A DNA stretch of 64,000 nucleotides from Bacteroidales bacterium. GTDB taxonomy: Bacteria; Bacteroidota; Bacteroidia; Bacteroidales; VadinHA17. The notes under the pieces are model-generated. The model was not told the DNA's origin. It worked only from the letters and a program-made list of their open reading frames with translations, and did no database searches. Below, piece after piece: positions 1-7,610 of the stretch. The stretch covers positions 1-64,000 of the forward strand of contig JARGFQ010000014.1 of NCBI GenBank assembly GCA_029210565.1, written 5' to 3'. How positions within the stretch are numbered: the first letter of the stretch is position 1; every line of letters begins with the position of its first letter. A program made the translations under genes and the position numbers.

Positions 1-290
1 AAATGAAGCAGACAGATGGGATGAAAGTTATCGTTCTTACCCGGGGAGATCTCACGGACATGACAAAACGGAGTATGAGTCATGGTCGAAAGAAGGTTTA
101 CCGTGAGAAGTCAGCCGAGGCCATAGTACTGAGGGACGACACCCCGCGGGAAGGGCCGAACCTTAAGGAGTGAGAAGTGAATGAATGTTACCGCATGAAA
201 GGGAGAGAGCAGAAAATCTCAGAGAGATCAGAGACCTGCCCTGATGGAGATAGGACGGCATCCGAAGGACATGAGGGAGGGCAGACTTAC

Positions 291-1245
291 ATGCGGATAA
301 CTGAAAACAACCTCACCAGCAACAATCACCAATCAGGTAATGGATTGTTGGAACAAATCCTTTCACCTTCTAACCTTAACGCTGCCTTCAAACAAGTGAG
401 GCGGAACAAAGGAGCAGGGGGTGTTGACAGGATGGATGTCGGGTCATTGAAAGACTATCTTGTCAGGGAAAAGGAGGAGTTGATAACATCCATTGAGAGG
501 GGCAAATACTGCCCCAATCCGGTCCGCAGGGTAGAGATACCCAAAGAAAACGGGAAGAGTCGAGGGTTGGGTATCCCCACGGTAGTAGACAGGGTTATCC
601 AGCAAAGCATAGCACAACAACTGAGCCTGCTTTACGAGCCGGAGTTCTCCCTAGAGAGTTTTGGCTTCAGGCCAAAGCGGAGCGCACACCAGGCACTTAG
701 TAAATGTCGGGATTACATCACGGAAGGCTATAAGTATGCAGTGGACATTGACCTCGAGAGGTTCTTTGACACGGTAAACCATAGCAAACTGACAGAGGTA
801 CTGTCACGCAAGGTTAAGGACGGGCGGGTTGTCTCGCTTATCCATAAGTACCTCAATGCAGGAGTGATGATAGATGGCAAATACGAAGAGACGCCGGAGG
901 GTGTTCCACAGGGAGGTCCATTAAGTCCGGTACATTAAAGGCTGGGTTCAATACTTCAGACTGGCAGACATTAAGACACTGCTGGCAGAGATAGATGAGT
1001 GGTACCGCCGCAGGCTACGTATGGTCATCTGGAAACAATGGAAACGGATAAAGACTAAGATGGCCAATCTCGTTAAGCTGGGCATTAGGAAACAGAAGGC
1101 CTACGAGTGGGCGAACACAAGGAAAGGCTATTGGCACATTGCAGGTAGTTATATCCTTGCCACGACTATTACCACAGAGCGTCTCCGCCTTGCTGGCTTC
1201 GTCTTCTTATCGGACTACTTCATTAAGGTTAAAGTTGTATCTTAG
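291..1245 (+). pseudogene. ltrA: Group II intron reverse transcriptase/maturase, core deleted
   Basis: The first frame (ATG 291 to stop at 936-938) encodes the N-terminal RT blocks: a GVDRMD region, the RGLGIPTVVDRVIQQ block, the FGFRPKRSAHQA block and the YAVDIDLERFFDTVNH block (first catalytic Asp). It ends right after PQGGPLSP. From 937 in another frame the protein resumes at the maturase/thumb region (KGWVQYFRLAD, then WKQWKR and ANTRKGYWHIAGS) and runs to 1245. The part between, which in this family carries the YADD active site, is missing; compared with the usual 410-420 residues roughly 100 are lost, and the reading frame is shifted at the junction. The protein should not reverse transcribe. 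An upstream in-frame start at 177 exists but lies in intron RNA. Confidence 0.85.
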
Positions 1246-1338
1246 GGAACCGCCGTATACGAGACCCGTACGTACGGTGGTGTGAGAGGTCGGAAAATGA
1301 AATAGGAGAAAACCTATTTCATTTTCCTCCTACTCGAT
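1246..1338 (+). other. Group II intron domains V and VI
   Basis: Directly after the maturase stop, 1246-1293 can fold as a domain V-like stem-loop (GGAACCGCCG pairing toward CGGTGGT). The segment 1294-1330 forms a long A/T stem (AAAATGAAATAGG with CCTATTTCATTTT) that fits domain VI. The intron ends with CTACTCGAT, the same ending as the second intron in this window. Confidence 0.7.
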
Positions 1339-1421
1339 TGTGCTTTGACTGATAAGATGACGGCCTATTTATTGATGATCCGCCCTGATCCTGTGCGGGC
1401 TTTGCACAGATACCGAAAAAA

Positions 1422-2513
1422 TTATTTCTGAATAATCCGTATCTCCCCCCTGGTGGCATCTATTTTAATCCTGGCACGACCCGGGGCAGTACCGACGGAT
1501 GCCGTGGTCATGAAGATCTTGTCCTCGGCGCTGATCTCCGTCCTCTCAGGCTGCGGCTCGATGCCGGGTAGTGAGACAAAGGAGTTTGTATGCCTTATCT
1601 CAAGCTCATAGGATGATCCGTACTCCAGCGCAATATCTGTGTCGGCATATGATGTCCGGAGGTCGATGAGCGTAAACTCCGGGCTTATCCTTTCAAACGA
1701 GAGGTTGCCGTACTTGACGGACATATTGATCTCACCCGTCACCACTTCCGCTATGATATCGCTGAAATGGCTGGTGCCGGTCAGCACCTCAGCGGCACCG
1801 ATATTTATGTCGTCACGCTTCGAGTCAAGGTCGAGATGACCGCACTGGTCTATCCATGCTTTGGATGATACTGTAGCCAGCTTTATATTTCCTGTCTCCC
1901 TTGACCTCAGTTCACTGAATGAGAGGGTCAGTTTCCCCTCCTCAATACTCCTCACGTTCGCCTTGCAGAAGGTGAGCTCCAGCAGCTTTGCCTTTCCCAC
2001 CGCTGCCGCATCGAGTTTACCGTTTGAAAGCTTCAGTGTCAGCTCCGGGGTCTCATCACCCAGATAAATGTCTCCGTAACTGTTTGTCAGTCGCAGTTCG
2101 GTGTGGGGAGGACACTCGATGAAATAATCGATCTTCAGCCTGCTGTCAAAGTTTATCAGGTTTTTTGTCAGTCCCTTCAGGCTTTCGAAGAGAGGGGTTA
2201 TTCCTTTTGTAAAGGATGTCTCTGCCCTGACAGTCTCGCCGGTCATGGAGAGGTTGATCTCCACGTCCGACATCATGGCGTCAAGCTTCTCGCCGGTGTT
2301 GGAGGAGGCCGTCACTTCAGCCCTGACGGTTATCGAATCGTTGAGCGAATGAGTGACGTGAATGTCTCCGTATTTGTTAGTCACTTCCAGGGCAGCATCG
2401 CCGCCCGCCCTGAACGATTTCATCAGGGTCTTGCTGTCGGATATCTGCTGACCGTGAAGGCTGACTATTGCCGGCAGCAGCAACAGTGCAGTGAGAAGGT
2501 AGTTATATTTCAT
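1422..2513 (-). CDS. DUF4097-like secreted putative adhesin
   Basis: 363 residues with an N-terminal signal peptide (hydrophobic stretch, residues 5-20, then a GQQ cleavage region). The body is a run of short beta-strand repeats of the type KYGDIHV, SYGDIYLGD, KYGNLSFERI, as in DUF4097 putative adhesin/beta-solenoid proteins. It is the last gene of a leftward operon, overlapping the membrane protein before it by 11 bp and probably co-transcribed with the ECF sigma factor. Family knowledge: such proteins often sit beside sigma/anti-sigma pairs in Bacteroidota; their role is unclear. I infer a periplasmic or surface location and a link to envelope signalling. No catalytic motif is visible. Confidence 0.75.
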   Translation of the reverse strand: MKYNYLLTALLLLPAIVSLHGQQISDSKTLMKSFRAGGDAALEVTNKYGDIHVTHSLNDSITVRAEVTASSNTGEKLDAMMSDVEINLSMTGETVRAETSFTKGITPLFESLKGLTKNLINFDSRLKIDYFIECPPHTELRLTNSYGDIYLGDETPELTLKLSNGKLDAAAVGKAKLLELTFCKANVRSIEEGKLTLSFSELRSRETGNIKLATVSSKAWIDQCGHLDLDSKRDDINIGAAEVLTGTSHFSDIIAEVVTGEINMSVKYGNLSFERISPEFTLIDLRTSYADTDIALEYGSSYELEIRHTNSFVSLPGIEPQPERTEISAEDKIFMTTASVGTAPGRARIKIDATRGEIRIIQK

Positions 2514-3027
2514 CTGCGGGTCTCTTGTCTGTTTCTGTCTGGTTCTCTTTCATCAGGAAGAGCATATCTTCAAGAAGCTCTATCCTGAGCCTGTAGTTTC
2601 TTATCAGCGCCTCCACAACCTCGCTGCTGGCGATGTTGTCACTGAGGTCACTTATTATCTCTTCTGAGAGGCTGTCAAGCTCACCCATGCCGGCCGTGAG
2701 CTCCCTGCCGATCTCCGGGTTGGATGTCAGAAGAGGCTCAGCCTCCCGGTAGAGCGACTGTATTCGGTTGTCGTAGTATTGCCGGGTCTCTCTTACTTCC
2801 GCAACTTGCGGGTCATTGAGATTTCCGGCCGCCCTGATGGCCGTCAGTATCGCTGCCGTGCAAAGAGCAGCGACGATTAGTGCCGCGGCTGCACGTAACA
2901 GGTGGCTCTGCAGCGGCCGGCGCTCACTCGGCAGTCTATTACCTATCCTGTTCCACAGTCCGGGGTCAGGGTCATGGATATCCATCCCCTCCCTGTTGTT
3001 CAGTATATGTTGCTCAAGCTCATCCAT
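2503..3027 (-). CDS. Membrane anti-sigma-factor-like protein
   Basis: 174 residues. The first 40 residues are charged and contain the pattern NREGMDIHDPDPGLWNRIGN, typical of the cytoplasmic start of Bacteroidota anti-sigma-like proteins. One transmembrane helix follows at about residues 43-68 (alanine/isoleucine rich), then an acidic, mostly helical outer part with coiled-coil character (residues 75-165). No zinc-binding HxxxCxxC motif is present, so it is not a ZAS-type anti-sigma factor. It overlaps the upstream ECF sigma gene by 8 bp and the downstream DUF4097-like gene by 11 bp, so the three are translationally coupled. Function as anti-sigma is inferred from position and topology. Confidence 0.65.
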   Translation of the reverse strand: MDELEQHILNNREGMDIHDPDPGLWNRIGNRLPSERRPLQSHLLRAAAALIVAALCTAAILTAIRAAGNLNDPQVAEVRETRQYYDNRIQSLYREAEPLLTSNPEIGRELTAGMGELDSLSEEIISDLSDNIASSEVVEALIRNYRLRIELLEDMLFLMKENQTETDKRPADEI

Positions 3028-3574
3028 AACCCTTCATCTCAGATAGTATCTTTTTCAGTTTTTCCTTTGCCCTTGAATACTGTGTCTTGGAGGTCGACTC
3101 CGAGATCTCCAGTATCTGTGCTATCTCTGCGTGATCATAACCTTCAAGAAGGTACAGGCTGAAGACCACCCTGTAGCCGTCGGGAAGCCTCTCCACCGCC
3201 CTGGCTATCACAGACGGGTCAGGCAGAGTCACCTCCTCCGGCTGCTCCTCGGGGGTCTCATGCCTGCTGAAGTCGTCAGTGAGAACCAGTTCAGCCTCTC
3301 TCCGGCGAAGCCTGCTGATGCAACGGTTGATCACTATCGTTTTCAGCCATGCGCCGAAGGTCGATTCCGACCTGTAGGAGCCGATCTTCGTGAAACAGTC
3401 GGTAAATGCCTCCTGCAGCATATCCTCTGCCTCCTCCCTGTTACCCGTTATGCGGTATGCCGTGTTGAACATCGCTTTGGAATAGAGTTCATACAGCCTG
3501 AACTGTGCCCTGCGGCTGCCCCTCCGGCACTCCTCTATTAGATCACACTGTATTTGCAAATCCGCTGTTGACAA
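3020..3574 (-). CDS. ECF RNA polymerase sigma factor (sigma-70 family)
   Basis: 184 residues. Region 2 lies at about 20-95 (RAQFRLYELYSKAMFNTAYRI, then GNREEAEDMLQEAFTDCF and the WLKTIVINRCISRLRR segment). Region 4 lies at about 120-175 (ERLPDGYRVVFSLYLLEGYDHAEIAQILEIS, a helix-turn-helix, then QYSRAKEKLKK). It recruits RNA polymerase to envelope- or stress-type promoters. The start is a TTG at 3574: an in-frame TGA lies only two codons upstream and the first internal Met is inside region 2, so TTG (or the Leu TTG five codons later) must be used. A consensus -7 box lies 31 bp upstream. It heads the operon with the anti-sigma-like and DUF4097-like genes. Confidence 0.9.
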   Translation of the reverse strand: MSTADLQIQCDLIEECRRGSRRAQFRLYELYSKAMFNTAYRITGNREEAEDMLQEAFTDCFTKIGSYRSESTFGAWLKTIVINRCISRLRRREAELVLTDDFSRHETPEEQPEEVTLPDPSVIARAVERLPDGYRVVFSLYLLEGYDHAEIAQILEISESTSKTQYSRAKEKLKKILSEMKGYG

Positions 3575-3604
3575 TTTTCAGGTTGTTACTGTTAAATGAC
3601 GTGA

Positions 3605-3612
3605 CAAAGTTA
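3605..3612 (-). promoter_or_regulatory. -7 promoter box for the ECF sigma operon
   Basis: On the minus strand the sequence reads TAACTTTG, an exact TAnnTTTG (Bacteroidota -7 element), 31 bp before the TTG start of the sigma gene. It sits at the edge of the first unit of the 48-bp tandem repeat. Related boxes at the other units (TAACTTTA, TAACTTCA) are imperfect. No clear -33 TTTG is seen. Confidence 0.5.
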
Positions 3613-3750
3613 CAATGGTTGCATGAACATGACACTATACTTTTGCGCCCGCTGAAGTTATGATGGCTGCACAAACATGTCATGATAGTTTTGCGCCCAC
3701 TAAAGTTATGATGCCTGCACAAACATGCCATCGACCTGTTGCGTCCCCTC
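3607..3750. repeat. 48-bp tandem repeat, three imperfect units
   Basis: Units are 3607-3654, 3655-3702 and 3703-3750. Each begins AAGTTAYRATG and contains an ATGAACATG/ACAAACATG core and a TTGCGCCC or TTGCGTCCC end. Units 1 and 2 each carry a plus-strand TAnnTTTG (3638-3645 and 3686-3693, exactly 48 bp apart), pointing toward the candidate small RNA. Because 48 is divisible by 3, the minus strand also keeps an open frame with a repeated 16-residue Cys/His pattern (CLCxHHNFSGRK); I consider this frame a probable by-product. The repeat occupies the control region of the sigma operon. Confidence 0.85.
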
Positions 3751-3790
3751 TATTTCACACCAAAAAAAATGCCGGATGAAAACAATTTAT

Positions 3791-3798
3791 TATATTTG
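3791..3798 (+). promoter_or_regulatory. -7 promoter box before candidate small RNA
   Basis: TATATTTG at 3791-3798 matches TAnnTTTG exactly in an A/T-rich context. A transcript starting about 3804 would run about 130 nt into the strong terminator ending at 3932. No good -33 element is visible, so this is a motif-level prediction. Confidence 0.5.
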
Positions 3799-3803
3799 TA
3801 TGT

Positions 3804-3932
3804 AGTTTTAGACCTGACTGACAGATAAAATACTAAGTCGTGAAACTTTAAAGATGCTTTTTACTGTCCAAAAGCAATTTTTCCATTCTTTTCATGGCTG
3901 CCCCTGATGTTAACAATCAGGGGCTTTTTTTT
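3804..3932 (+). ncRNA. Candidate small RNA (about 130 nt, terminator-ended)
   Basis: Between a consensus -7 box (3791-3798) and a textbook intrinsic terminator (3900-3932) there is no convincing protein gene. A first hairpin can form at about 3855-3876 (TGCTTTT pairing with AAAAGCA, followed by ATTTTT). The only open frame is a 17-codon one at 3854-3907 that runs into the terminator stem. The transcript does not lead into the dipeptidase at 4305 because of the terminator and the C-rich block. It could be a small RNA of this sigma locus, a 6S-like RNA, or a leader of unknown purpose; I do not recognise its family. Confidence 0.45.
3900..3932 (+). terminator. Strong rho-independent terminator
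   Basis: A perfect 9-bp stem (GCCCCTGAT with ATCAGGGGC), a 7-nt loop and eight consecutive T. It faces right and has no protein gene upstream on the plus strand, which is the main argument for a small RNA gene here. Confidence 0.85.
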
Positions 3933-3944
3933 GCAGCTAACCTC

Positions 3945-4203
3945 GCGCCTTCCGACCGCCGTCACCGCCGCCCTGCGCCCTGTGCCTAACGCCTTGTGCC
4001 CGGCGCCTCGCATCCTGCCGCCCTCCCGTCTTCCTTCCTCCCGTCTCCCCGCCTTCCGTCACCGCCGCCCTGCGCCCTGTGCCTAACGCCTTGTGCCCGG
4101 CGCCTCGCGCCCCGCACCCTGTGCCCGGCGCCCCGCACCCTGTGCATGGCGCCTCGCATCCCGCCGCCCTCCCGTCCGGCACTCCTGCTGACCGTCGTCC
4201 TGC
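3945..4203. repeat. C-rich duplicated intergenic block
   Basis: This stretch is extremely C-rich on the plus strand and G-rich on the other. A 53-bp segment at 3959-4011 is repeated exactly at 4056-4108 (97 bp apart). Shorter degenerate units of the kind TGTGCCCGGCGCCYCGC recur at about 4092, 4120 and 4141. Open frames here on both strands are low-complexity (Gly/Ala/Arg/Pro) and are not credible genes. It separates the candidate small RNA terminator from the dipeptidase gene. Confidence 0.8.
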
Positions 4204-4304
4204 CGCGCTGACTTTTAACCTTTTTTATACTTTGCGCCAGGCTGAAGCGATGATAATCAGAGTTTGATATTCTTATCTTAGCGCAGTTAACCAAACCGAT
4301 CAGC

Positions 4305-5507
4305 ATGAGAATAGTATACTTGATTTTTACATTGTTGTATTTACTTGCCGGCTGTGCCTCCGAGGAGGAGAGAATCGATCGCAAGGCAGAAAAGTTACAC
4401 GGTGAGATGCTCACCGTCGACACTCACTGTGACACTCCCATGCGACTGGCACGTGGCGGATTTGACCCGGGTGTCCGTAATGACAACGGATCTGTCGATT
4501 TCCCCCGCATGAAGGAGGGAGGCCTCGACGCGATGTTCTTTGCCATCTTTATCGGTCAGGGACCGAGAACGGCTGAAGCCTATGAGACTGAGCACCGGAA
4601 TACCATTCGCACCTTCGATTCCGTGAAGGCAAGTGTAGAAAGGAACAGCGACCTGGCAGGCATCGCCCTTAACCTTGAAGATGCTTTGAAGCTTAAGTCT
4701 GAAGGAAGGGTGGCGATTTTTATGGGCATTGAGAACGGCTCTCCGATAGGAAACGATATTTCAAGGATAAAGCAGTACTACGATCTCGGTGCCCGCTATA
4801 TCACCCTCTGCCACTCATCAAACAACGACATCTGTGATTCGTCTACCGACAAGGGGGGACCGGAGCACGGAGGTCTGTCGCCCTTCGGCGAGGAGGTGAT
4901 CAGGGGGATGAACAGGGTAGGTATGCTGGTGGACGTGTCACATATGTCCGACGAGTCGTTCTATGACGTGCTCAACATCTCAACGGCCCCGGTCATCGCT
5001 TCCCACTCATCATCCCGGGCACTCTGCGAGAGCCCGCGTAACCTGGATGATGACATGCTACTGGCGCTTAAGAAGAACGGCGGAGTGATACAGATCTGCC
5101 TGCTGAGTGACTACCTGAAGCAGCCGGAGCCCAATCCTGAGTTTGATGAGAAGGTGAAGGAACTTCGTGAGAAATGGAGCAGCAACACTGAGGAGATAAC
5201 TGACGAGATGAGGGAGCAGCGCTGGAGAGAGTTCTCTGAGCTGAAGAACAAATATGTCAAGCTCGCCACAGTGGCTGATGCTGTCAATCATATCCAGCAT
5301 GTGGTTGATATCATCGGCATCGACTATGTGGGTATAGGATCCGACTTCGACGGCGGTGGCGGCATTGAAGGCTGCAGGGATGTCTCATCAATGAGCAATA
5401 TCACCAGGGAGCTTCTGAGGCGCGGCTACAGCCGTGAGGATATCGCCAAGATCTGGGGCGGCAACTTCATGCGGGTCATGGGCGAAGCGCAGGCGCTGGC
5501 GCAGTAA
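4305..5507 (+). CDS. Membrane dipeptidase (peptidase M19), lipoprotein
   Basis: 400 residues. The N-terminus is a lipoprotein signal with lipobox LLAGC (Cys17). The peptidase M19 (renal dipeptidase) fold follows: the metal-binding HxD motif is VDTHCDTP (His41, Asp43), a GIENG segment holds the bridging glutamate, and further metal/substrate positions are VDVSHMSD and ASHSSSRAL, with the GIGSDFDG motif near the end. It hydrolyses dipeptides, including L-D types, with zinc, and is expected to be anchored in the periplasm. It stands alone between the C-rich block and a mosaic repeat that begins right after its stop codon. The ATG at 4305 gives the intact lipoprotein signal. Confidence 0.92.
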   Translation: MRIVYLIFTLLYLLAGCASEEERIDRKAEKLHGEMLTVDTHCDTPMRLARGGFDPGVRNDNGSVDFPRMKEGGLDAMFFAIFIGQGPRTAEAYETEHRNTIRTFDSVKASVERNSDLAGIALNLEDALKLKSEGRVAIFMGIENGSPIGNDISRIKQYYDLGARYITLCHSSNNDICDSSTDKGGPEHGGLSPFGEEVIRGMNRVGMLVDVSHMSDESFYDVLNISTAPVIASHSSSRALCESPRNLDDDMLLALKKNGGVIQICLLSDYLKQPEPNPEFDEKVKELREKWSSNTEEITDEMREQRWREFSELKNKYVKLATVADAVNHIQHVVDIIGIDYVGIGSDFDGGGGIEGCRDVSSMSNITRELLRRGYSREDIAKIWGGNFMRVMGEAQALAQ

Positions 5508-5719
5508 TCAGTCGGCCACCTTCGCCACCTCCTTTGCTTAAGCTCCGGAGCTCGAAGAGGGCTTCGGTGGCTAAAAGCAGTCAGCGGTTTGAGCAGCCGA
5601 CGAAGAAGGAGGATCAATCCCGACCACGAAGTGCCTCGGGACGGCAGCCCTCAGTCTCACAGCCTGAATACCTGACTATGAATTCTTAATTCTTAATTCC
5701 TAATTCCTCCCACTACTCC
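5508..5719. repeat. Mosaic intergenic repeat with REP-like palindrome
   Basis: Begins directly after the dipeptidase stop. Modules in order: a GCCACCTTCGCCACCTCC...GCTTCGGTGGC palindromic unit; a 66-bp unit (5582-5647) that matches 36823-36888 at 62 of 66 positions by my count and contains the TCCCGAC...TCGGGA palindrome; a CCTCAGTC tract; and AATTCTTAATTC units. The last module runs across the stop codon of the leftward VOC gene and supplies its final residues. Members of the same family occur after several other genes in the window. Confidence 0.8.
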
Positions 5720-6800
5720 CTGATTTTACCCTTGAGAATCTCAATGACTTTATCATCCACGAGGGGAGCGGCTTGTGCGGGTCGCGCCTGCGAAGATCGA
5801 GATACCATCCCAGCTTTTTTATGATAGGCACCCGGTGCGACTCCACGAATTCTATCAGGGTGCCGTCGGGGTCTTCGATGTAGGCAAAATAGCCGGCAGC
5901 CTCACCCATGTCAAAGCTGTGGCCCTCATGACTCTCCTGGCTGTCGACGGAGAAGGGAAAACCTGACTCACTGCAGTACTTGCGAAGGTTATCCATGCCC
6001 CTGATGTCGTAGCAGAGATGGATGAAACCGGGGTCACCCCAGTAACGGCCTTCAAATATGCGGGTGGCTTTCCTGTCACGTGCTTCCACAAGCTCTATCA
6101 CGCTCTGGCCGAAGACGGGATTGAAGCCGCCGTGAAATGGCCTTGACGGTGCCAGCAGCACGCGCCGGAAGAGACCTTTGCCACCCGGCACAGGCGAGAG
6201 ATCGTCAAAGGTGCCGGTGATATCATATACCACCCGGTCATAACCAAGAATGTCCGAATAGAGCTTAACGGACTTTTCAATGTCTGTCACCCCGATGATC
6301 GCCCCGTAGGCTCCCCCTGAGATTTTCTTCAGGTTCATGAACCAGTCGGTGGCACCGACGATATGAAAGATATTCCCGAAGGGGTCCCTGACAAAAAAGC
6401 TCTTCTTTCCTGACGGGTCTTCCACCGGGGCACCCAGCACCTCCACACCGCTGTCTGTCCAGTATCTCCATGCAGCATCCACCTCCTTCACCTTCATCTT
6501 GCAGGCGTAGATACCCAGGTCGCCGAGCTTCGTCTTGCGGTCGGGGTATTCAGGCACCCTGCCCTTGTGCTGCCACACCTCGAACCCGCCGCCGCTCTGC
6601 AGGTTCATAGCCAGCACGGCATGCCTGCTGCGCGGCACCCCGCCGGTATAGGGGAGCATAAGTCTTGCTTCCGCCTCATCCTCAAAGATACGGCAGTCCA
6701 TCCCGAAGGCCATGATATACCAGTCCCATGCTTTCTCGAGGTCATAAACCCCGACGCCCATCTGCTGTATACCGCTGATGATATAGCCCTTTGTCTTCAT
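5700..6800 (-). CDS. Tandem VOC-domain protein (glyoxalase/dioxygenase-like)
   Basis: 366 residues with two vicinal-oxygen-chelate modules: residues about 8-150 (MGVGVYDLEKAWDWYIMAFG ... FFVRDPFGNIFHIV) and about 165-330 (IIGVTDIEKSVKLYSDILGYD ... YIEDPDGTLIEFVE). The arrangement resembles glyoxalase/bleomycin-resistance or extradiol dioxygenase-like proteins; substrate unknown. It is the last gene of a leftward operon, 7 nt after the SDR gene, which in turn follows an acyltransferase by 2 nt. This suggests a role in modifying a lipid or acyl-linked metabolite. The last codons (GSSGRN) overlap the A/T-rich module of an intergenic repeat, so the C-terminus was probably altered by the repeat. 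Confidence 0.8.
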   Translation of the reverse strand: MKTKGYIISGIQQMGVGVYDLEKAWDWYIMAFGMDCRIFEDEAEARLMLPYTGGVPRSRHAVLAMNLQSGGGFEVWQHKGRVPEYPDRKTKLGDLGIYACKMKVKEVDAAWRYWTDSGVEVLGAPVEDPSGKKSFFVRDPFGNIFHIVGATDWFMNLKKISGGAYGAIIGVTDIEKSVKLYSDILGYDRVVYDITGTFDDLSPVPGGKGLFRRVLLAPSRPFHGGFNPVFGQSVIELVEARDRKATRIFEGRYWGDPGFIHLCYDIRGMDNLRKYCSESGFPFSVDSQESHEGHSFDMGEAAGYFAYIEDPDGTLIEFVESHRVPIIKKLGWYLDLRRRDPHKPLPSWMIKSLRFSRVKSGSSGRN

Positions 6801-6807
6801 CTCCTGA

Positions 6808-7608
6808 TTACGTTGGATTGATCCTGCCGGCTATCCTGAAGAAGAGCCCGGGCAGGTATTTTCTTACGTTAAGCATCAGCAGCTCACTGCTGCCAACCAG
6901 TATCTCCCTCCTGTTCCTTCTCAGGCCCCTGATTATCTGCTTCGCAGCTCTTTCAGGTGTCACTCCCCCGGCCTGGCCTTCGTCCATCCTGCCGTGGCTG
7001 TCACCTGTAGCAGTGAGGGCATTGTATGATATCATCGTCTTCACCCTTCCCGGGATGATCACAGAGACCCTGATCTGGTCTGGGGCGTGCTCCAGGAGCA
7101 GCGTCTCAAAGAAACCGTGGAGGGCCTGTTTCGACGCCGAGTATGCGGAGCGGAGCGGGAACCCGAATCGCCCGGATATGGAGCTGGTAGCTGCAATATG
7201 TCCTCCTCCGCCGGTGATCATGTGGGGCAGCAGCGCTTTTGTGAGGGCTATGGTGCCGAAATAGTTGATTTCCATAATCTTACGGTCAAGCCATAGCGGT
7301 GTCTCACTGATGCGTGCCCTCTGGCTTATGCCCCCCAGGTTCAGCAGCATGTCAACTCTTCCTTCCTGCTGTATCACCTCTGTCACTCTCTCCTCGATGG
7401 TGCCTGTGTCTCCCAGGTCGAAAGGCAATGTTGTGATACTTCCTTTAAGGGGTGCACAGTTGCCGGCAACCCTCGCGAGGCCCGCCCTGTCATTTGATGA
7501 GGCGATGACCCTGCTGCCACCGCGGACAAAGGCGTAGACCAGCGCCTCCCCGATCCCTGAGGATGCCCCGGTGATCCAGACCACTTTCCCGGTGAAGATA
7601 TCCTTCAT
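6808..7608 (-). CDS. Short-chain dehydrogenase/reductase (SDR)
   Basis: 266 residues. The Rossmann cofactor motif TGASSGIG is at about residues 14-21, the LNLGG motif (NNAG-equivalent) at about 92-96, the catalytic Ser in SSISG and the YSASK motif (Tyr and Lys) at about 160-164. It is a classical NAD(P)-dependent SDR; the family has very many substrates and the exact one cannot be read from sequence. The C-terminal hydrophobic stretch (PGLFFRIAGRI) is like that of lipid-modifying SDRs. It lies between an acyltransferase (2 nt upstream) and a VOC protein (7 nt downstream), so lipid or ketone reduction is a reasonable inference. Confidence 0.9.
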   Translation of the reverse strand: MKDIFTGKVVWITGASSGIGEALVYAFVRGGSRVIASSNDRAGLARVAGNCAPLKGSITTLPFDLGDTGTIEERVTEVIQQEGRVDMLLNLGGISQRARISETPLWLDRKIMEINYFGTIALTKALLPHMITGGGGHIAATSSISGRFGFPLRSAYSASKQALHGFFETLLLEHAPDQIRVSVIIPGRVKTMISYNALTATGDSHGRMDEGQAGGVTPERAAKQIIRGLRRNRREILVGSSELLMLNVRKYLPGLFFRIAGRINPT

Positions 7609-7610
7609 GG

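Larger units (their letters stand above)
1..1338 (+). mobile_element. Group II intron, 3' part (5' end outside window)
   Basis: The segment contains an intron-type reverse transcriptase/maturase frame followed by an RNA 3' end typical of bacterial group II introns: a domain V-like hairpin (about 1246-1293), a domain VI-like hairpin (about 1294-1330) and the terminal pattern CCTACTCGAT near 1338. The first 170 bases look like structured intron RNA and do not read as protein. The intron boundary GTGYG is not present, so the element begins upstream of the window. The encoded protein is defective, so mobility would need a helper in trans. The downstream exon starts about 1339. Confidence 0.8.

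Noticed and set aside
3543..3731. Minus-strand 62-residue Cys/His-rich repeat frame
   Set aside because: It overlaps the sigma gene start and exists because the 48-bp unit is divisible by three; no start signal supports it. Kept only as an alternative.
3607..3750. CRISPR array
   Set aside because: Units are directly adjacent with no spacers, only three and degenerate; no cas gene is nearby. The same holds for 9093-9312 and 57161-57408.
3937..4423. Long low-complexity open frames on both strands in the C-rich block
   Set aside because: They arise from the repeats, have Gly/Ala/Arg/Pro runs, overlap each other and the dipeptidase start, and match no family.
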